Assembly: GCA_964437415.1 (NCBI GenBank)
Contig: CAYTGN010000020.1
Span: 3,162 to 67,161 of the forward strand
DNA: 64,000 nt
Reading direction: 5' to 3'
DNA from: CADEDV01 sp964437415
Lineage (GTDB): Bacteria > Bacteroidota > Bacteroidia > Chitinophagales > Chitinophagaceae
Shown here: positions 18,555-27,096 of the stretch, piece after piece
Numbering within the stretch: the stretch's first letter is position 1
Layout: every line of letters begins with the position of its first letter
Program-made: the position numbers and the translations under genes
The notes under the pieces: generated by a model
Told to the model about the DNA's origin: nothing
The model's database searches: none
The model's input: only the letters and a program-made list of their open reading frames with translations

Positions 18555-19640
18555 TTAGTCTCCTGCCAGTTTCTTCTGCAAAAATGTTTCTGTAAAATCA
18601 ATTTTCAGTTCCACCCATTTGGGCAGGTGGTCGCTCATTTGATGAGTGCGCCAATAGGTTTTGTAGTAGGCACTTTTATCCGACCGGGGGGTGCCTTTTG
18701 CCGTGGTATGATAGGCCGTGCCCATATCGGGAATATAAATGGCCTCATCAACGGCGGTATAAACCGTGTCATAAAAATCAAACACTCCTGCTTTGCCGGT
18801 GGTTTCAAATTTATTCTTGCGATCGTGAAAGGCCACCTGGTCATATTCCCGGTTCTTGCCGGCATTGGAGGCAGAGCCCATCAGTTCATCAGGCACTTCA
18901 AAACCATTTTTTGTCAACGCCTTGAATGTTTCATCACTGTTGGAAAAAATATTGAAATCACCCAGCAAAATAAAATTCCTCGACCATTCGTAGGCCTTGG
19001 TGCTTTTTTGTTTGAGTAAAGATGCAATGGTATCAATCTCTTTCACCCGCTGCGGGTCTTCAGCTTCATCAGTTCCCCAAAGAATATGCACAGTTGTCAA
19101 AACAAAATCGGCCCAGCCTGCTTTGAAGCCCACTAAGAAAGGAGTGCGGGCCGATTGCAGCACGGCTTCATACACGGTTTCTTTTTTGCCGGTCGCCGGA
19201 TTCAGCACTTTTTTTTCTATCGGCGGAAACACCAGCTCACCAACCAGTCCGCCGGGTTTCACTTTTCTTTTGTCAAACACAAAGGCCATTCGTTCTTTGT
19301 TGCCGGGACTTCCCTCGGTGACATCGGAAAAAATATAATCCCAGTTATCCCCTAAAATTTTCATCACATCATTCAGCGATGTGAGATCATCCCGCACTTC
19401 CTGTACAGCCACAAGATCAAAAGCCGCAATGATCTCGGCGATATAGTATAAAGCTTCGGTCATTCGCTTGCCGTAAGCAGGTGAATCAAACTCCCGGATA
19501 TTCCAGGTGGCGAGCAACAAGGTTTCATCCATTTGTTTTTTTGGAATCTCTGCTTTTAGTTTTTTGCGCAGGGCAATGATGCGTTCCAATGTTCTTTTTC
19601 CTTCCGGGTTGGCTGAGCTGAGCTGCTGATAGGACGGCAT
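18555..19640 (-). CDS. Endonuclease/exonuclease/phosphatase-family protein
   Basis: 361 residues of the DNase I-like fold. Metal and catalytic motifs are in order: TWNIREFDSP (Asn), LVAVQEVRDD (catalytic Glu), NFILLGDFNIFSN (Asp-x-Asn), and a SDHLPKWVELKI end (Asp-His). The N-terminal 40 residues are charged and helical. No signal peptide, so cytoplasmic action is likely. Substrate unknown: DNA, RNA or phospho-ester are all possible in this family. It does not share clear operon spacing with tgt (90 bases). Confidence 0.85.
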   Translation of the reverse strand: MPSYQQLSSANPEGKRTLERIIALRKKLKAEIPKKQMDETLLLATWNIREFDSPAYGKRMTEALYYIAEIIAAFDLVAVQEVRDDLTSLNDVMKILGDNWDYIFSDVTEGSPGNKERMAFVFDKRKVKPGGLVGELVFPPIEKKVLNPATGKKETVYEAVLQSARTPFLVGFKAGWADFVLTTVHILWGTDEAEDPQRVKEIDTIASLLKQKSTKAYEWSRNFILLGDFNIFSNSDETFKALTKNGFEVPDELMGSASNAGKNREYDQVAFHDRKNKFETTGKAGVFDFYDTVYTAVDEAIYIPDMGTAYHTTAKGTPRSDKSAYYKTYWRTHQMSDHLPKWVELKIDFTETFLQKKLAGD

Positions 19641-19730
19641 TGCAGATGATTTAAGGTTATGGCACTACAATGTAGGAAAAACAGTTGTTGGCGTAAATAC
19701 CATTTTAGTGGTAGAAAACTGAAGAGTAAA

Positions 19731-20870
19731 TTATAGTTTGGTTCTTAATAAATCGATCATTTCATTTTTCCAGGCAGCAAATGTGCCGGCAAGAATATGT
19801 TTTCTTGCTTCCTTCACCAACCAGATATAAAATGCAAGATTGTGTATGCTGGCAATGCTTAGACCAAGAATCTCTTTTGATTTGAGCAGGTGGCGCAGGT
19901 AAGCCTTGCTGTAATAATTACTCACTTCGCAGTCAATGCCATCATCCAGCACAGAAAAATCCTTTTCCCATTTTTTATTATCAATATTGATGACGCCTTT
20001 GCTGGTGAAGAGCATGGCATTGCGTCCGTTGCGGGTGGGCATCACACAATCAAACATATCCACTCCCATGCTGATGCATTCCAAAATATTCCAGGGTGTG
20101 CCCACACCCATCAGGTAGCGGGGTTTGTCTGCGGGCAAATGATCGCAGCACCACTCGCATATTTCATACATCAACGGTTCGGGCTCACCTACACTCAGCC
20201 CGCCGATGGCGTTGCCGCTGGCATCTTTGGAGGCAATGAATTCACAGGATTGCTTGCGCAATTCTTTGAAAGTTCCGCCCTGCACAATAGGGAAGAGGTT
20301 TTGAGAATAACCATACTTATCCTGTGTGGAATGAAATTGTTTCCAGCAGCGGTCGAGCCAGCGATGGGTGAGTTCCATGCTTTTTTTCGCATAGCTATGA
20401 TCGCTGCCCCCCGGCGGGCATTCGTCAAAGGCCATGATGATGTCGCCGCCAATGGTTCGTTGTATATCCATCACATTTTCGGGAGTGAACAAATGCTTAG
20501 AGCCGTCAATATGCGACTGGAAAGTGACGCCTTCTTCTTTTATTTTTCTTGTGCCGGCCAATGAAAAGACCTGGTAGCCACCGCTGTCGGTGAGTATGGG
20601 TTTATGCCATCCATTGAAACGGTGCAGTCCGCCGGCTGCTTCGAGCACTTCAAGGCCGGGGCGCAAATAAAGATGATAGGTGTTGCCCAAAATAACCTGT
20701 GCCTTTACATCATGCAATAATTGTTGCTGGGTTACCGCTTTCACACTGCCCACTGTGCCTACAGGCATAAAAACGGGAGTGGGTATTTCACCATGATCTG
20801 TCCTGATCTTCCCTGCTCTTGCTTTTGATCCGCTGTCGGTTCCCTGCAAAGAAAACTGTAATGCTGCCAT
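19731..20870 (-). CDS. tgt: tRNA-guanine(34) transglycosylase (queuine tRNA-ribosyltransferase)
   Basis: Swaps guanine-34 of Asn/Asp/His/Tyr tRNAs for preQ1 in queuosine synthesis. 379 residues from the ATG at 20870; the longer TTG/GTG-type start at 20921 would almost reach engB. Catalytic motifs: TPVFMPVGTVGSVKAV, LTDSGGYQVFSL with nucleophile-region Asp, FDECPPG, the RNAF-type nucleophile region MGVGTPWNILECISMGVDMFDCVMPTRNGRN. The usual C-terminal zinc Cys set (C-x-C-x2-C) is partly replaced: the DCEVSNYYSKAYLRHLLKSKE stretch retains one Cys. queA, a later step, is 23 kb away. Confidence 0.95.
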   Translation of the reverse strand: MAALQFSLQGTDSGSKARAGKIRTDHGEIPTPVFMPVGTVGSVKAVTQQQLLHDVKAQVILGNTYHLYLRPGLEVLEAAGGLHRFNGWHKPILTDSGGYQVFSLAGTRKIKEEGVTFQSHIDGSKHLFTPENVMDIQRTIGGDIIMAFDECPPGGSDHSYAKKSMELTHRWLDRCWKQFHSTQDKYGYSQNLFPIVQGGTFKELRKQSCEFIASKDASGNAIGGLSVGEPEPLMYEICEWCCDHLPADKPRYLMGVGTPWNILECISMGVDMFDCVMPTRNGRNAMLFTSKGVINIDNKKWEKDFSVLDDGIDCEVSNYYSKAYLRHLLKSKEILGLSIASIHNLAFYIWLVKEARKHILAGTFAAWKNEMIDLLRTKL

Positions 20871-20939
20871 ACCGGCGCAAGGTAAAACAAACAACACAGA
20901 CCCGGCATCTGTCGGTGTCATCCATTATCTTGCAGGCAG

Positions 20940-21581
20940 ATGAAGATCATTTCAGCAAATTATGTTGTAAGCAGCGCCACGCACAAGCAATGTCCTGCAG
21001 CCGACCGGCCTGAATATGCGTTTATTGGGCGCAGTAATGTGGGCAAGTCGTCACTCATCAATATGCTGGCCGATAAAAAAGGATTAGCAAAAACATCCTC
21101 AACACCGGGAAAAACCCAACTCATCAATCATTTTGAGATAATAACTGCTGCCGAAATGGGAAAAGGCAGATCAGTAAAATGGTATCTCGTTGATCTGCCC
21201 GGTTATGGCTATGCCACAGTTTCGCAAAAAGCCCGGCACAACTGGTCAAATATGATCGAATCCTATATCCGCAAGAGAGAGAATTTGGTTAGTCTTTTTG
21301 TGCTGGTGGACAGCCGACATGAGCCGCAGGCAATTGACCTGGAATTTATCAACCAGTTAGGCGAATGGCAGGTGCCGTTTGTGATCGTTTTTACCAAGGC
21401 CGACAAGAACAAACCCGGAGCCACCACCCGGCATGTGAACCAGTTCATAGCATCACTTGCCGAAACCTGGGAGGAGCCACCTCCATATTTTGTTACCTCT
21501 GCAGTAAAAAAAGAGGGGAGAGAGGGCATGCTGGCCTATATTGACGGGCTGAATCGTGGATTTACTCACACACCTGCATGA
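20940..21581 (+). CDS. engB: Ribosome biogenesis GTP-binding protein EngB/YsxC
   Basis: 213-residue Era-like GTPase needed for 50S assembly. G1 GRSNVGKSSLIN (about residue 30), switch SSTPGKTQLINHF, G3 VDLPGYGYA, G4 FTKADK and G5 TSAVKKEGRE are all present. ATG start at 20940, divergent from tgt with 69 bases between starts. TATCTTGC (20926-20933) could be a -7 element giving an almost leaderless transcript; this is weak. Confidence 0.96.
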   Translation: MKIISANYVVSSATHKQCPAADRPEYAFIGRSNVGKSSLINMLADKKGLAKTSSTPGKTQLINHFEIITAAEMGKGRSVKWYLVDLPGYGYATVSQKARHNWSNMIESYIRKRENLVSLFVLVDSRHEPQAIDLEFINQLGEWQVPFVIVFTKADKNKPGATTRHVNQFIASLAETWEEPPPYFVTSAVKKEGREGMLAYIDGLNRGFTHTPA

Positions 21582-21598
21582 ATTCTTCCTCGTGGTTA

Positions 21599-21629
21599 TT
21601 GGTTTGTTTCAGATTAAAACTTTATTTTG
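21599..21629 (+). promoter_or_regulatory. Candidate promoter for the small gene at 21655
   Basis: TTG (21599-21601) and TATTTTG (21623-21629) are 21 bases apart, close to the spacing of the gltA and atpD promoters, and precede an ATG 25 bases later. The -7 element is one T short of the TAnnTTTG consensus. Confidence 0.35.
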
Positions 21630-21654
21630 CAGCCGTTTACAAGCCTTAGATGTT

Positions 21655-21861
21655 ATGAAAACAATCTTATCCGAGAGACGTCTGGTTGTTTTGCTTTTTG
21701 TGCTGGTACTGGTTTGTTTTTCGCTGGCGCATGAGGACTCAAAAAAATTAGAACGTATCTATTATCAAAATGCAGCATCTGCTGCTGCACCAGACAGGCA
21801 GCCGGTTACTTCTTCTGATGAATTACCTGCTGCCATTATTACTGCAATTCCTGCTCATTAA
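21655..21861 (+). CDS. Small membrane or secreted protein of unknown function
   Basis: 68 residues from the ATG at 21655, with a basic N terminus, a strong hydrophobic helix (RLVVLLFVLVLVCFSLAHE) and a polar tail rich in Ala, Ser and Pro. The frame continues upstream to 21556 into engB, but that part is not protein-like, and a candidate promoter lies directly before 21655. It may be an anchored small protein or a cleaved peptide. A short hairpin TACCCT-TCTT-AGGGTA follows the stop. Not recognised. Confidence 0.5.
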   Translation: MKTILSERRLVVLLFVLVLVCFSLAHEDSKKLERIYYQNAASAAAPDRQPVTSSDELPAAIITAIPAH

Positions 21862-21925
21862 TATACCCTTCTTAGGGTAGTTAGCAGCAAACCGGTATTA
21901 TTAGTTTCGTTACAAATTCCCCTAA

Positions 21926-22258
21926 ATGAAAAAGAGTGTATGGATAGTCCTGCTGTTTTTTTCTGTTGCTTGTTTTTCCCAGGCAGACAGCAATCGCCAA
22001 AAACCTTCTTTGCGCCTCCGCAATCTTGACAGAGACTCCATTGCTGTTAAACTAAAAGCCCTTGACAGTGTGGTGAAAACGGAAACCGCCAACCGGGAAT
22101 TTGAAAGTATGCAGCGTGACCTGAACGAATTTATGCAGCAGCAGGAAGAAAGAACGAGAAAGCAGAAAAGAAATGCAATATTTCGTATTGGTTTTGGCCT
22201 GATGATGCTGGCTGTGCTGGTTATCGGTTTGCGAAGAAGAAAAAAGATTGCGAAATAG
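21926..22258 (+). CDS. Small envelope protein with signal peptide and C-terminal membrane helix
   Basis: 110 residues: signal peptide MKKSVWIVLLFFSVACFSQA, a charged helical middle (about 25-85, with EFESMQRDLNEFMQQQEERTRKQ), then a membrane helix (IGFGLMMLAVLVIGL) and a short basic end RRRKKIAK. The expected topology is periplasmic helix with C-terminal anchor. It is not recognised as a named family. Convergent with the YkuK-like gene. Confidence 0.65.
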   Translation: MKKSVWIVLLFFSVACFSQADSNRQKPSLRLRNLDRDSIAVKLKALDSVVKTETANREFESMQRDLNEFMQQQEERTRKQKRNAIFRIGFGLMMLAVLVIGLRRRKKIAK

Positions 22259-22315
22259 GGTGATAATCCCATCTACCGGCGCCGGCCGGTATTGCGTCAC
22301 GCATAACAGCTCCCG

Positions 22316-22789
22316 TCAGTTCACCACTTTATTGGCACAACTGCTGCTGGCAAAAGCTTCGGGTTTTGCCTTGAAGGCAAATCCCATTCCGAGGATATAC
22401 CCCATCGCTTCTTTCAGCGCATCATTGCTCTTGAAGTGCGGATTGGTGTTGATGTCGGCATGCACTTCCATGTCCACATCATAGGTGGTGAAAAGATTAC
22501 AGAGTTCATAAGCGATCTCAATACTTTTGGCCACTTCCATCAGCATTCTTTCCTTGATCGTAAAAGTCTGGCGGGTCTTTTCATTGTGAATGAACATAAA
22601 TCCGCCGTGTCCTTCCCGCAGAAAGACGATCACTGTTGCAAATTCTGTTTCTTTTCCTTTTACCTGGGAATCGGTACCGATACAGACTTTCAGCCGGTAT
22701 CCGGCTGCTGTTTCCCGTTTGATGGCCGTTTCCACTGCCTGGATAATAGGGAGTTCAATCGGGTCGCCATTAAATTTTCTCCAACGCAT
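22316..22789 (-). CDS. YkuK-like RNase H-fold protein (DUF458)
   Basis: 157 residues matching the DUF458/YkuK family in layout: VCIGTDSQVKGKETEFATVIVFLREGH forms the first strands with an Asp-Ser motif, EVHADINTNPHFKSNDALKEAMGYILGMGF carries the second acidic site, followed by AFASSSCANKVV. The fold is related to RNase H, but family members' activity and substrate are not settled. ATG start. A hairpin separates it from the metalloprotease gene upstream. Confidence 0.8.
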   Translation of the reverse strand: MRWRKFNGDPIELPIIQAVETAIKRETAAGYRLKVCIGTDSQVKGKETEFATVIVFLREGHGGFMFIHNEKTRQTFTIKERMLMEVAKSIEIAYELCNLFTTYDVDMEVHADINTNPHFKSNDALKEAMGYILGMGFAFKAKPEAFASSSCANKVVN

Positions 22790-22794
22790 AGCAA

Positions 22795-22827
22795 AAGAGG
22801 TTTTCCCAAGTTATGGAAAAACCTCTT
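22795..22827 (-). terminator. Terminator of the metalloprotease transcript
   Basis: On the minus strand AAGAGGTTTTTCC and GGGAAAACCTCTT pair as a long stem with one bulged base and a 7-base loop, followed by TTTG. A second hairpin, GTTCTG-TTAC-CAGAAC (22853-22868), lies between it and the metalloprotease stop. Both sit just upstream of the YkuK-like start. Confidence 0.6.
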
Positions 22828-22879
22828 AATGACAAACAGAGTACGGATTAAAGTTCTGTTACCAGAACGGGATTAGCAG

Positions 22880-24484
22880 TTATTGTTTGATCAGTTTATC
22901 GGTCCATTGTTCGTTTTGGCTGGCAAACCGTATCATATACATACCATTTACAAGACCCGCAGTGCTGATACTGTTCATACCATTTACAAGCTGCCCTTTG
23001 GCTACCACTCTTCCGTTCATATCGAAAAGCTGGTAGTTGAAATGGCTGGGGCTGCTTACCATAATATCACTGCTTCGGATAAGATTGCCCATCAATTGGG
23101 GTCTTGGAGTGGCGCCGGTTTGTTTCAATGTCACTACGTTCGAGTAATGATGCTGGCCATTGTTCAATGTCACACTTAAACGGTATTGTGCACTTGTAAT
23201 TGTGTTGGGGCGATAAATATATGAGCGGCTGTCAACACTGGTTTCGGTCAGTGCATCAAAGTTTCTTCCATCGGTTGATATCTCCAACACCTGTTTGGTG
23301 ACGGGTTCATCAGCAATGATCTCCCAGTTGAGTTTATGTTTATCTCCTGATAAACTGCCGTTCAATTGTAATTTATGAAGGGGGAGAGTGCCGCCGCCTG
23401 CAGTGAACCTGCCCTGTAGCGAGTATGAGCCGAGGCTTGCATATTCAGGCGCATACAGGTTGCCTTTGCCCTCTATGCGCAGGTAGTAAGTGCCTGCGGT
23501 AAGATTGCTGTCAATAACAGAGCTTAGTAACGTTCCGGGATTATACACACTCAATAATGCCTCGGAATTATCATACAAACTCACTTGCATATCGAGGTTA
23601 GAACCTGAGTTGCCTGTGCCTACATTATATGGAATAGCATTGAGTTCAAAACGTCCGTCGGCAGGCATGATGAAGCGGATCAGGTCCTGGTCTGCGCTTC
23701 TTTCCACTACGCCATCTATTGTAAACTGGTTGCTGGAAAAATTAGCTAAGGTCGCATCTGCATAAGTATTGCTGTGGTCATCGGTGCGGTATCCAAAACC
23801 ATTGCCGGCAGCGGTGATCACATCGAGGTCACTTTGAATGTTGTTGCAACCACCTGAGTTGGGGCCATTATGCCAGAGGGTAAAGTTCCGGTAATAGCCA
23901 ACACCCATGATAGGAGCCCAGCCAATTTCACCTGAACCGGTGCCCTGGTGATAGTCAGATATTTTTACGCAGTTGGCATCATAATTTGCCTGGTGATACA
24001 ATCCTAATGTATGACCTGCTTCATGTGAAGCGGCTTCTGCAATATTCTTCGCATTGTAATTCAGCAATGCAGAGAATACAAAACAGGGAGTGTTGTCACC
24101 CCATTTGAATGAGTTTACAAAAGCCACACCACCTGCGCTGCCGTACCAACTGGAAGAAACGGTAAGGATCACTCTCATTCGCTGGTTGGCGGGGGCGGCA
24201 TCATACTTTGACTCATCAGTGGTCACATTGATGTTGAAGGGGCGGTAGTCTTCAGCTACCCGGTTGAACACTTGTAATACTTTGGTTTCATCCAGGCCTG
24301 AAGGATCGCAAACAATAGGACCATTATAGTTCCAGCTTGTTCCGTTTACAGTATGCCCGTCAAAATCCAGTAAGATAACGGCAGATGCAGAAGGATAGCT
24401 GCTCATCACCGGTGTTTGTGCATCAGCAACCAAACCTGTGGCGGTTAGCAGCACAGCAAGCGCTGATTGGAATAGGTTTTTCAT
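22880..24484 (-). CDS. Secreted zinc metalloprotease with T9SS type A sorting domain
   Basis: 534 residues. Signal peptide (MKNLFQSALAVLLTATGLVADA), then a metzincin-like catalytic domain (about 30-240) with the zinc motif HEAGHTLGLYH and a Met-turn-like APIMGVGYY about 50 residues on. A pre-peptidase C-terminal-type beta domain follows (about 255-365: IDGVVERSADQDLIRFIMPADGRFEL). The final 80 residues end in NGMYMIRFASQNEQWTDKLIKQ, a T9SS type A sorting signal, so it should be exported to the surface or medium. Cleavage specificity is unknown. A small secreted protein is encoded 62 bases upstream on the same strand. Confidence 0.88.
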   Translation of the reverse strand: MKNLFQSALAVLLTATGLVADAQTPVMSSYPSASAVILLDFDGHTVNGTSWNYNGPIVCDPSGLDETKVLQVFNRVAEDYRPFNINVTTDESKYDAAPANQRMRVILTVSSSWYGSAGGVAFVNSFKWGDNTPCFVFSALLNYNAKNIAEAASHEAGHTLGLYHQANYDANCVKISDYHQGTGSGEIGWAPIMGVGYYRNFTLWHNGPNSGGCNNIQSDLDVITAAGNGFGYRTDDHSNTYADATLANFSSNQFTIDGVVERSADQDLIRFIMPADGRFELNAIPYNVGTGNSGSNLDMQVSLYDNSEALLSVYNPGTLLSSVIDSNLTAGTYYLRIEGKGNLYAPEYASLGSYSLQGRFTAGGGTLPLHKLQLNGSLSGDKHKLNWEIIADEPVTKQVLEISTDGRNFDALTETSVDSRSYIYRPNTITSAQYRLSVTLNNGQHHYSNVVTLKQTGATPRPQLMGNLIRSSDIMVSSPSHFNYQLFDMNGRVVAKGQLVNGMNSISTAGLVNGMYMIRFASQNEQWTDKLIKQ

Positions 24485-24546
24485 AACAAGGCGGATTTTA
24501 AATTTTTTCGATAGGTACAGGAGGATACGGATGAAAAACGGGTCAG

Positions 24547-25020
24547 TTATTCATTGATCAGGTCGTAAAATTTTCTTTTGATAAAATAATATTGGCCATT
24601 TTCTGATTGAAGTTCAAACAAGTCGCCATGCTGTAAACTGATGATGCGGCCAATAAAGGAAGTGTTCCCATCCGGGTTCACCACTTCAGTGACTGTGAGG
24701 CTGGCGCCGCTGAAATTGCCGGAACGAATCACCACACTGCTGTTCTTGTTGTTGCGGGTAGCCGTTGAAACGATCCTGCCGTTGAAGAATTCTGTTTTTT
24801 GATTTCCGGCCAGCCGAACCTGCACATCTTTTCCCATATCATTATTCAATAGTGATTTCAGGTAAGAGGCTTCTACAGGTATCTTGTCGGGAAGATCGGC
24901 AAAGAGCAGGGGCTTGTTATAATCCGGCTCGTTGATCGGGATCGGCTTTTCCTGGGCTGATGCCGTTGCACACATAAGGAGTAATGACAGGCCAATGCCT
25001 GCAAGTCTTAGGTTTTTCAT
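24547..25020 (-). CDS. Small secreted protein upstream of the metalloprotease
   Basis: 157 residues: signal peptide MKNLRLAGIGLSLLLMCATASAQ, then a predicted beta-rich domain (about 50-155, with VQVRLAGNQKTEFFNGRIV and SVVIRSGNFSGASLTVTEVV). No Cys and no sorting tail, so probably periplasmic. Its stop is 62 bases before the metalloprotease start, and no terminator intervenes, which suggests one transcript. An inhibitor, chaperone or separately encoded prodomain for the protease is possible; nothing in the sequence proves it. Confidence 0.7.
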   Translation of the reverse strand: MKNLRLAGIGLSLLLMCATASAQEKPIPINEPDYNKPLLFADLPDKIPVEASYLKSLLNNDMGKDVQVRLAGNQKTEFFNGRIVSTATRNNKNSSVVIRSGNFSGASLTVTEVVNPDGNTSFIGRIISLQHGDLFELQSENGQYYFIKRKFYDLINE

Positions 25021-25221
25021 TATTGGATTATTTAAAAAAGTTAATAAATAACTTTTCAGCAGACGATTTTCGCTTCTGCAGTTTTCAGGGGGGACGGTGA
25101 TGCAAGTTTTGCAAAAGTTTTAAAGAGATGCAAGAAAGAAGAAAGGATTTTCTTTTAAATAAAGCGGTTGTACTTGGAGCTGATAGTAAAGTTCCGAAAA
25201 CTGGAATAGATGAAATACTTT

Positions 25222-25587
25222 TTAGTATTGGTTTGTACTTAGCATCACCAGGGTGCAGGCATCTTTGGTTGCGATCCCTTTTTGACTGGCCAGTTCTTCC
25301 AGTTCATCGTTTTCAGCACCGGGGTTGAAGATGATGCGTTTTGGTTGCAGGGAAAGAATATAATCATAGTATTCCTGCTGGTGTGCCGGGCTCAGGTAGA
25401 GGGTCACGGTGTCAATATCATTGTGTTGTTTTTTTTCTGTATCCACTGTCACATCGGCTACTACGGTGTGTTTGCGGCCAATGGCCACCACGGGATGATC
25501 ATTTTTCCTCAGCCGGTGAACGGCGAGGTAGCTATAGCGGGAGGGATTGTCAGAAGCGCCGAGAACGAGGGTTTTCTTTTGAGCCAT
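25222..25587 (-). CDS. CoA-binding protein (YccU-like)
   Basis: 121 residues forming a single Rossmann-like CoA-binding domain. It starts with TLVLGASDNPSRYSYLAVHRL (the nucleotide-loop GASxxPxRxS form), followed by HPVVAIGRK, the strand IDTVTLYLSP and RIIFNPGAENDELEELASQKGI near the end. Family members bind CoA in the groove; their cellular role is poorly known. The 200 bases upstream (25021-25221 on the other side of its 3' end) hold no gene I can support. Confidence 0.85.
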   Translation of the reverse strand: MAQKKTLVLGASDNPSRYSYLAVHRLRKNDHPVVAIGRKHTVVADVTVDTEKKQHNDIDTVTLYLSPAHQQEYYDYILSLQPKRIIFNPGAENDELEELASQKGIATKDACTLVMLSTNQY

Positions 25588-25661
25588 ATTGTAAATTTAG
25601 CATGATGGTTGAAATAATATTTTACTTCTTCATAATAATACGATTGCCCGGGGGATACTTA

Positions 25662-26033
25662 TTATTTTATTTCATTTAACGGCCTGCCGGGCAATTGTCT
25701 TAGTTCATTAACACAGATAGCGGTATAAATAATGGCCATAGCCGGTGCGGCAAATAGCATGATATAGAAAATAAAAAGGGGAATGTTTATCAGAAAACCG
25801 AAACACCCTGCGGCTATAATGATGAAAGTGACCCAATGATACACTTTCCGGATACTTTTTTTCTTTGTGAACCATCCCATAAACGAATGAACCAGCATGC
25901 TGATAACCTGCCACCCGCCAACTATAAAATAAGCCGTAAACAAGATACCTGTGTCATAATAAGAGTAATACAGGGTAAAGCCAATAACCAGGGTTATGCT
26001 AATAGCTATGTCAACCTGTTTAAAGAGTTTCAT
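25662..26033 (-). CDS. Four-helix membrane protein of unknown function, paralogue of the next gene
   Basis: 123 residues with four hydrophobic helices (about 8-28, 30-52, 66-88, 90-112). The WQVISMLVHSFMGWFTKKKSIRKVYHW segment lines up with QIISLVIHFTRGPQPWKATLLRKLHL in the neighbour at 26104-26493, so the two probably arose by duplication. Not recognised. Separated from the neighbour by 70 bases on the same strand, downstream of a GbsR-like regulator. Confidence 0.65.
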   Translation of the reverse strand: MKLFKQVDIAISITLVIGFTLYYSYYDTGILFTAYFIVGGWQVISMLVHSFMGWFTKKKSIRKVYHWVTFIIIAAGCFGFLINIPLFIFYIMLFAAPAMAIIYTAICVNELRQLPGRPLNEIK

Positions 26034-26103
26034 TAATTTAGTAGTTGATTTTTCACAACAAATGAAGATATAGTCTGAAAGTAAAGAAGGGGGGCGGCTT
26101 CAT

Positions 26104-26493
26104 TTACTTTTCGCTTTTCATCCGCCACCACTCGATCCAGGTGATAACCGTATAGAACAGGATCACCAGCACAGCGAAAGCCCCGGCCCACATGATGGTT
26201 CCAAGCCCTTCCATATCATATTTATCACGGGAATTTTCATCCTGGAGAAATCCAATAATGATGGCTATAAAAACCAGCCCGGTAGCTGCGAGGTGAAGCT
26301 TGCGCAGCAATGTTGCTTTCCAGGGTTGGGGGCCTCTTGTAAAATGAATGACAAGACTGATGATCTGCAGCAATCCCAGCCCGATCAAAAACGATCCGGG
26401 GCTCAAGGATTCTGCTTCTGCAATAAACCCGGCGGCAAGAATAAGGACCAGCGCAGTTTGTACAAGGGCATCAAAAGTTTTGTATCCTTTCAT
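26104..26493 (-). CDS. Four-helix membrane protein of unknown function
   Basis: 129 residues, four membrane helices, short polar ends. Similar in layout and in the mid-protein QIISLVIHF..LRKLHL motif to the gene at 25662-26033. Its start is 5 bases after the stop of the GbsR-like regulator, so the two are co-transcribed and the regulator may control it. Function not recognised. Confidence 0.7.
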   Translation of the reverse strand: MKGYKTFDALVQTALVLILAAGFIAEAESLSPGSFLIGLGLLQIISLVIHFTRGPQPWKATLLRKLHLAATGLVFIAIIIGFLQDENSRDKYDMEGLGTIMWAGAFAVLVILFYTVITWIEWWRMKSEK

Positions 26494-26498
26494 GTTGG

Positions 26499-27005
26499 TT
26501 ATTTAAAAAGTTTCAGCAGGTTTCCCACAAACCAGTTCTCTTCGGCTTTGATCATGGCGTCGAGGGTTTTATCGGCCTGCTTGCCCAGTTTTTTAATACT
26601 GCTGACCGTGTCCACAAAAGTCTTCACCTGCTTATCTCTTTTATCCCCTTCCACTGCTTCCAGTTTATCCAGCAATTGCAGCATAGGTTCCAGCTCTCTT
26701 TTCTTTCTTTCCTTTACGATCTGTTTCACCACTTTCCAGATGTCTTTTTCAGCGGTAAAATATTCCTTGCGTTCACCGGGTAGCAGCACCCTTTCCACCA
26801 GGCCCCAGTTGATCAGTTCCCGGATATTCATATTCGTGTTGCCGCGGCTGATATTCAGTTCTTCCATGATGTCGTCCTGGGTAAGGGGATCGGGGCTCAC
26901 CAGTAATAAGGCATGTATCTGCGCCATGGTGCGGTTGATGCCCCAATGAGTGCCAAAGGCGCCCCAACTGCTGATAAACTGTTGCTTTGCTTCTGTGAGT
27001 TTCAT
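26499..27005 (-). CDS. GbsR/MarR-type transcriptional regulator
   Basis: 168 residues: a winged helix domain (about 20-95) with recognition region QDDIMEELNISRGNTNMNIRELINWGLVERV and a wing GERKEYFTAEKDIW, then a dimerising helical C-terminal half. GbsR-family proteins in other bacteria sense choline or regulate osmolyte and membrane genes; the ligand here is unknown. An inverted repeat directly upstream (27035-27065) is a natural place for autoregulation. It heads a probable operon with two membrane proteins. Confidence 0.85.
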   Translation of the reverse strand: MKLTEAKQQFISSWGAFGTHWGINRTMAQIHALLLVSPDPLTQDDIMEELNISRGNTNMNIRELINWGLVERVLLPGERKEYFTAEKDIWKVVKQIVKERKKRELEPMLQLLDKLEAVEGDKRDKQVKTFVDTVSSIKKLGKQADKTLDAMIKAEENWFVGNLLKLFK

Positions 27006-27034
27006 GCACCAAAGCTACAATCCTGTTTCCGAAT

Positions 27035-27065
27035 TTTCAAAATTTATTGAAAATATATTTTGAAA
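27035..27065. promoter_or_regulatory. Inverted repeat, candidate operator of the GbsR-like regulator
   Basis: TTTCAAAAT (27035-27043) and ATTTTGAAA (27057-27065) are perfect 9-bp arms around a 13-base spacer that contains a third half-site TTGAAAAT. It lies 30 bases upstream of the regulator's ATG, in its promoter region, and partly overlaps the flotillin terminator's T run. Confidence 0.5.
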
Positions 27066-27088
27066 GAAAGGGGAAGCCTGAGCCTCCC
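27062..27088 (-). terminator. Terminator of the flotillin operon
   Basis: On the minus strand GGGAGGC and GCTTCCC pair (one G-U wobble) around TCAG, followed by CTTTCTTTC. It lies 9 bases past the flotillin stop and separates it from the GbsR-like gene. Confidence 0.6.
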
Positions 27089-27096
27089 TTTTCCTT

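Noticed and set aside
25128..25328. Plus-strand frame in the gap next to the CoA-binding gene
   Set aside because: Second half is antisense to the CoA-binding gene and no promoter or homology-like motif is visible.
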